64,000 nucleotides of DNA from PALSA-1006 sp041660815 (GTDB lineage Bacteria; Pseudomonadota; Gammaproteobacteria; Burkholderiales; Gallionellaceae), in assembly GCA_041660815.1 (NCBI GenBank), contig JBAZVN010000005.1:1-64000 (forward strand), given 5' to 3'. Of this stretch, positions 62,001 to 64,000 are shown piece after piece. Every line of letters begins with the position of its first letter. The first letter of the stretch is position 1. Under the pieces are notes generated by a model. That model ran no database searches and was not told the origin of the DNA. It saw only the letters and a program-made list of their open reading frames with translations. A program made the translations under genes and the position numbers.

Positions 62001-62589
62001 GATTGTTCAGGCGATTATTGTGTTGGGCAGAACCCTGGGCATGACCACTATCGCCGAAGGGGTGGAAACCGAAGCACAGTTAGGTTACCTGCGTTCTGTG
62101 CATTGCAAAGAGATGCAGGGATATTTATTCAGTCGTCCGGTTCCAGCAACAGAATTTTTGGCCCTGTTGAATCGTGAAAATACCCTCACGGAATTTCAGG
62201 CCGGCAAAGCATTATTGCTGGTAGACGATGAAGAAAATGTGCTGCGCTCGCTAAAGCGTATTTTGCGGCGCGAAGGATATGCTGTTTTTACCGCCCCGAA
62301 TGCTGAACAAGCTTTGGAAGTGATGGCGCAAAACAAGATTAACGTGATACTTTCCGATCACCGCATGTCCGGTATGAGCGGTGTCGAACTGTTGCGCCGT
62401 GTGAAAACCATGTATCCCGATGTAGTGCGGATGATTCTCAGCGGCTATACCGAAGTGGGCACCCTGCAAGAAGCGATTAATCAGGGTGAAATCTACCAGT
62501 TCATCACCAAACCCTGGGAAAATGAAGCGCTAATTAAACAAATTGGCGAAGCGTTTGTGCGCTACGAGTTACAGAATAAAGCAACTTAG
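59086..62589 (+). CDS. REC-REC-GAF-PAS-GGDEF(degenerate)-EAL-REC signalling protein
   Basis: Cytoplasmic protein of 1167 residues that probably receives phosphoryl groups from the overlapping hybrid kinase and hydrolyses c-di-GMP. Receivers 1 and 2 have Asp59 and Asp200, then a GAF domain (about 305-465), PAS (470-590), GGDEF (605-765) and EAL (780-1025). The third receiver is at the C-terminus with Asp1091 (ILSDHRMSGMSG), of the type found with RpfG and RssB-like proteins. The GGDEF site reads SADTF (684-688), so no cyclase activity is expected. The EAL site is intact: EALIRI, VAVNLSPMQL, LEFTESAIM, IDDFGTGYSS, KLKIDQSF and IAEGVETEAQ. It could lower c-di-GMP and so change adhesion. Translation is coupled to the upstream gene by a one-base overlap. 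Confidence 0.93.
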   Translation: MIEANYATPKILIVDDVSENLHAMMNILRGNYVIVAATNGEKALELASRAPQPDLILLDIKMPGLDGYEVLRRLKSEPGTADIPVIFVTALDESADEAKGLTMGAADYITKPINAELLNLRVLTQLELRRYRRKLISAPVNGNGTPALHPSILLVDDMPENIHELMSVLSDEYRIQVANTGAKAIEMVLGTTPPDLILLDIVMPEMDGYEVCRRIKATEIGNQIPIIFLSVVDSAVEKVRGFSIGAADYITKPFDIDEVRARIRTHLELNRLQRSFEQMVRQQTRSLILKTSLYAVLSKSNAAIVHERDKQAFLEKTCEVILQVEGFKLAYIASENAAHQIIPIAYKGAATDYIKNLVLSSDANLPEGRGPSGTAIRENRVIVIKNFINDPMTELWHEPAKQHGLRSTITLPIKTSDFTGVLVVFSDVEDYFDNEIIELLKQLSDDVAFGLHNFSLEAQRKNTLDKLQRSEMMLEIAGKLVQMGGWAVDVPSMQMTWSNEVYEIHEIPLDTLVTPDQALHFYAPESLNTIKTAIGQLLNEGIGFDEELEVITASKRRIWVRSIGQAVRDSNGKILLLQGAVQDITQAKQDVADKIASASQIDRLAHYDQLTGLPNRALLEDRLSNSIVHAQQHKRYIGLIFLNLDHFHTVNDIYGHLGGDQILTATAERLSVAVSNLASISRLSADTFVIMLPDLNTSEEINRIAEHISQQVYKPFKLGDQQIQLSARMGVAVYPVDGDTAAILMKNADSALIDAKQSGSRNGFRFYSSSMNERALKLLTMSSKLREAIEQNQLVLYYQPQVDIITGHIIGAEALIRIQHPELGLIPPGEFISVAEETGLIVPMGEWAIREACRQMQQWHKEISTELIVAVNLSPMQLHQSSLIDTVKNALRDSGLAAQYLELEFTESAIMQNVGDTIAIMQQFKDMGLHLSIDDFGTGYSSLSYLKQFPVDKLKIDQSFVSNITQDPNDAAIVQAIIVLGRTLGMTTIAEGVETEAQLGYLRSVHCKEMQGYLFSRPVPATEFLALLNRENTLTEFQAGKALLLVDDEENVLRSLKRILRREGYAVFTAPNAEQALEVMAQNKINVILSDHRMSGMSGVELLRRVKTMYPDVVRMILSGYTEVGTLQEAINQGEIYQFITKPWENEALIKQIGEAFVRYELQNKAT

Positions 62590-62649
62590 ACAAACATGAT
62601 TCACAACCTCCAGACGCCCGCATAACTATATGTTTAATAAGCGATTACT

Positions 62650-64000
62650 ATGAGCAACCTTTTTTCAGCTGAACCGATTCGCCTAGGCTTGATGCCTCCC
62701 CTAACCGGGTTGGTTGATCTATATGGTGCCGAAATTTGCAATGCCGCACGTATCGCCTGCGATGAAATTAATGAGCGCGGCGGAATATTGGGACGCCCGC
62801 TGGAACTTATTATCGAAGATGACGGCAGCCTGCCGGATACGGCTGTACCGGCGGCTTTTCGACTGATCGAACAGCATCATAGTGTTGCTCTCATCGGTAA
62901 TCTTCTGTCCAATTCACGCATTGCGGTAGCCACCCAGGTTGCCGAACCCCTGCGCATTCCCCTGTTAAATTTTTCGTTCTACGAAGGCAGTATTTCCGGT
63001 CGCTATTTTTTCCATTTTGCCGCGTTGCCCAATCAGCAAATCGACAAAATGATTCCCTACATGGGCGCGCATTTCGGCCTCAAAATGTTTTTCGCCGGTA
63101 ACAATTATGAATGGCCGCGCGGCTCGATTGATGCCGCCAAACGCTCGCTGAAAAATCTGGGGGGCGATATTGTCGGTGAAGAGTATCTGCCGATCGGCGC
63201 CAGTTCTGCAGAAATTGATCATTTATTGGAAAAAGTAGCGCGCTCCGGCGCTGATGTGTTTGTGCCCTATTTTGCCGGCTCGGATCAAATTACCCTGCTC
63301 ACACGTTTCACTGAAATGGGCTTGAAGAAACGCATGGCAGTGGTGATGGGACATTACGACGAAGTGATGGTGAGTCGCTTATCCGCCGAAGTACGCGAAG
63401 GCTTTTATTCCAGCAATACCTATTTTATGTCGGTGGATACCGCCGAAAATAAGCAATTTATTCAAAGACTTGGCAATCTTCCCGGGATAAGCGGAATCTG
63501 GCCACAAGGCAACGGGATACAGTCCAATTTTGGCGAGGGTACTTATTTGTGTGTGCATGCTTTTGCCAAAGCCGTGGAGGCCGCCGGAACCACTGAGGCA
63601 GAAGCGCTGGTTCAAGCGCTGGAGCAAGTGCGCCTGTTTGCTCCCCAGGGTAAAGTGGCAATGGATGAGGACACCCATCATGCCCAAGTAAATTCCTATT
63701 TATCGCGCTGCAATGCTGATGGTACCTTTACCATTATCGAAAATTTCGGACGCGTGGCACCGGTCATTCCGGACCGCTATCGGGAGCAGGCGCAGGGCGC
63801 CAAATTGCATGAGTCGCCCATGACGCCTCAGGTAATTGCGCGTTTGGCGGCGGAAGTGAGCGATGCCATGCGTAAAGTCGGGACCGCGCAACAGATTCTC
63901 ACTTTGGCAGATATGGCCATATTAGCCATGGATGCCAAGGGTATTATTATTGAATCCAACCGCAGTGCCAATTTGCTATTCGGCTATAGCAAAGAAGAGT
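62650..64000 (+). CDS. Sensor with receptor-type ligand-binding domain and PAS domain (partial)
   Basis: Truncated by the window end after 450 residues. Translation from the ATG at 62650 (an in-frame stop lies 12 bases before it) gives a branched-chain amino acid/urea/amide-type binding domain at about 8-385: IRLGLMPPLTGLVDLYG, ACDEINERGGILGRPLELI, FFAGNNYEWPRGS. From about 415 a PAS domain begins (MAILAMDAKGIIIESN, then LLFGYSKEE). There is no signal peptide or membrane span, so the binding domain appears cytoplasmic, like AmiC. The missing C-terminus probably holds a kinase or GGDEF/EAL output. It follows the EAL protein after 60 bases on the same strand, and the three genes look like one signalling operon. 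Confidence 0.85.
   Translation, partial: MSNLFSAEPIRLGLMPPLTGLVDLYGAEICNAARIACDEINERGGILGRPLELIIEDDGSLPDTAVPAAFRLIEQHHSVALIGNLLSNSRIAVATQVAEPLRIPLLNFSFYEGSISGRYFFHFAALPNQQIDKMIPYMGAHFGLKMFFAGNNYEWPRGSIDAAKRSLKNLGGDIVGEEYLPIGASSAEIDHLLEKVARSGADVFVPYFAGSDQITLLTRFTEMGLKKRMAVVMGHYDEVMVSRLSAEVREGFYSSNTYFMSVDTAENKQFIQRLGNLPGISGIWPQGNGIQSNFGEGTYLCVHAFAKAVEAAGTTEAEALVQALEQVRLFAPQGKVAMDEDTHHAQVNSYLSRCNADGTFTIIENFGRVAPVIPDRYREQAQGAKLHESPMTPQVIARLAAEVSDAMRKVGTAQQILTLADMAILAMDAKGIIIESNRSANLLFGYSKEE

Overview
This window looks like a chromosomal segment of a Gram-negative betaproteobacterium of medium GC. The evidence is a hemC-hemD-hemX-hemY operon divergent from ppc, an AlgZ/AlgR-type pair divergent from argH, and lipoproteins and outer-membrane components throughout. 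A member of the Nitrosomonadales (Gallionellaceae or Methylophilaceae-like) is my best guess, but the assignment is inference only; no rRNA or tRNA gene is visible.

Layout. (1) 62-4876: a three-gene type I secretion system (ABC exporter, HlyD-type fusion protein, TolC-type channel) with no cargo gene beside it. (2) 5039-12467: housekeeping genes. These are an AlgR/AlgZ-like two-component pair, argH, a VapBC-type toxin-antitoxin module with a perfect palindromic operator, purU, murI and a YbiT-type ABC-F ATPase. (3) 12597-39473: an accessory surface region. It has a NarL-type regulator with a many-membrane-span ComP-like kinase. Divergent from these, and reading rightward, are a lipoprotein with about 14 Asp-box propeller units, a WG-repeat exported protein, an unrecognised lipoprotein and a 5866-residue repeat adhesin of 17.6 kb. 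(4) 39572-55711: housekeeping genes again (prc, cysS, hslR, mltA, apaG, an SDR-like protein, a flavin/Fe-S reductase, the heme operon, ppc, apaH). (5) 55859-64000: a signalling cluster. It holds a hybrid histidine kinase, a REC-REC-GAF-PAS-GGDEF-EAL-REC protein predicted to degrade c-di-GMP, and a ligand-binding/PAS sensor cut by the window end.

How the parts may work together. The secretion trio is the obvious exporter for the giant adhesin, although 17 kb separates them. The NarL/ComP-like pair may control the surface region: TACCCCC/GGGGGTA boxes, which resemble NarL heptamers, occur in pairs upstream of both the propeller lipoprotein and the adhesin. The most striking signal is four 8-base G or C homopolymer tracts. 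Three lie inside the propeller lipoprotein gene and one lies at codons 18-20 of the giant adhesin. A one-base slip in the adhesin tract leads to a stop within about 50 codons. Together they suggest that these two surface proteins are phase variable. A roughly 130-140 bp interspersed repeat is present twice, 50 kb apart and in the same orientation, each time between convergent genes.
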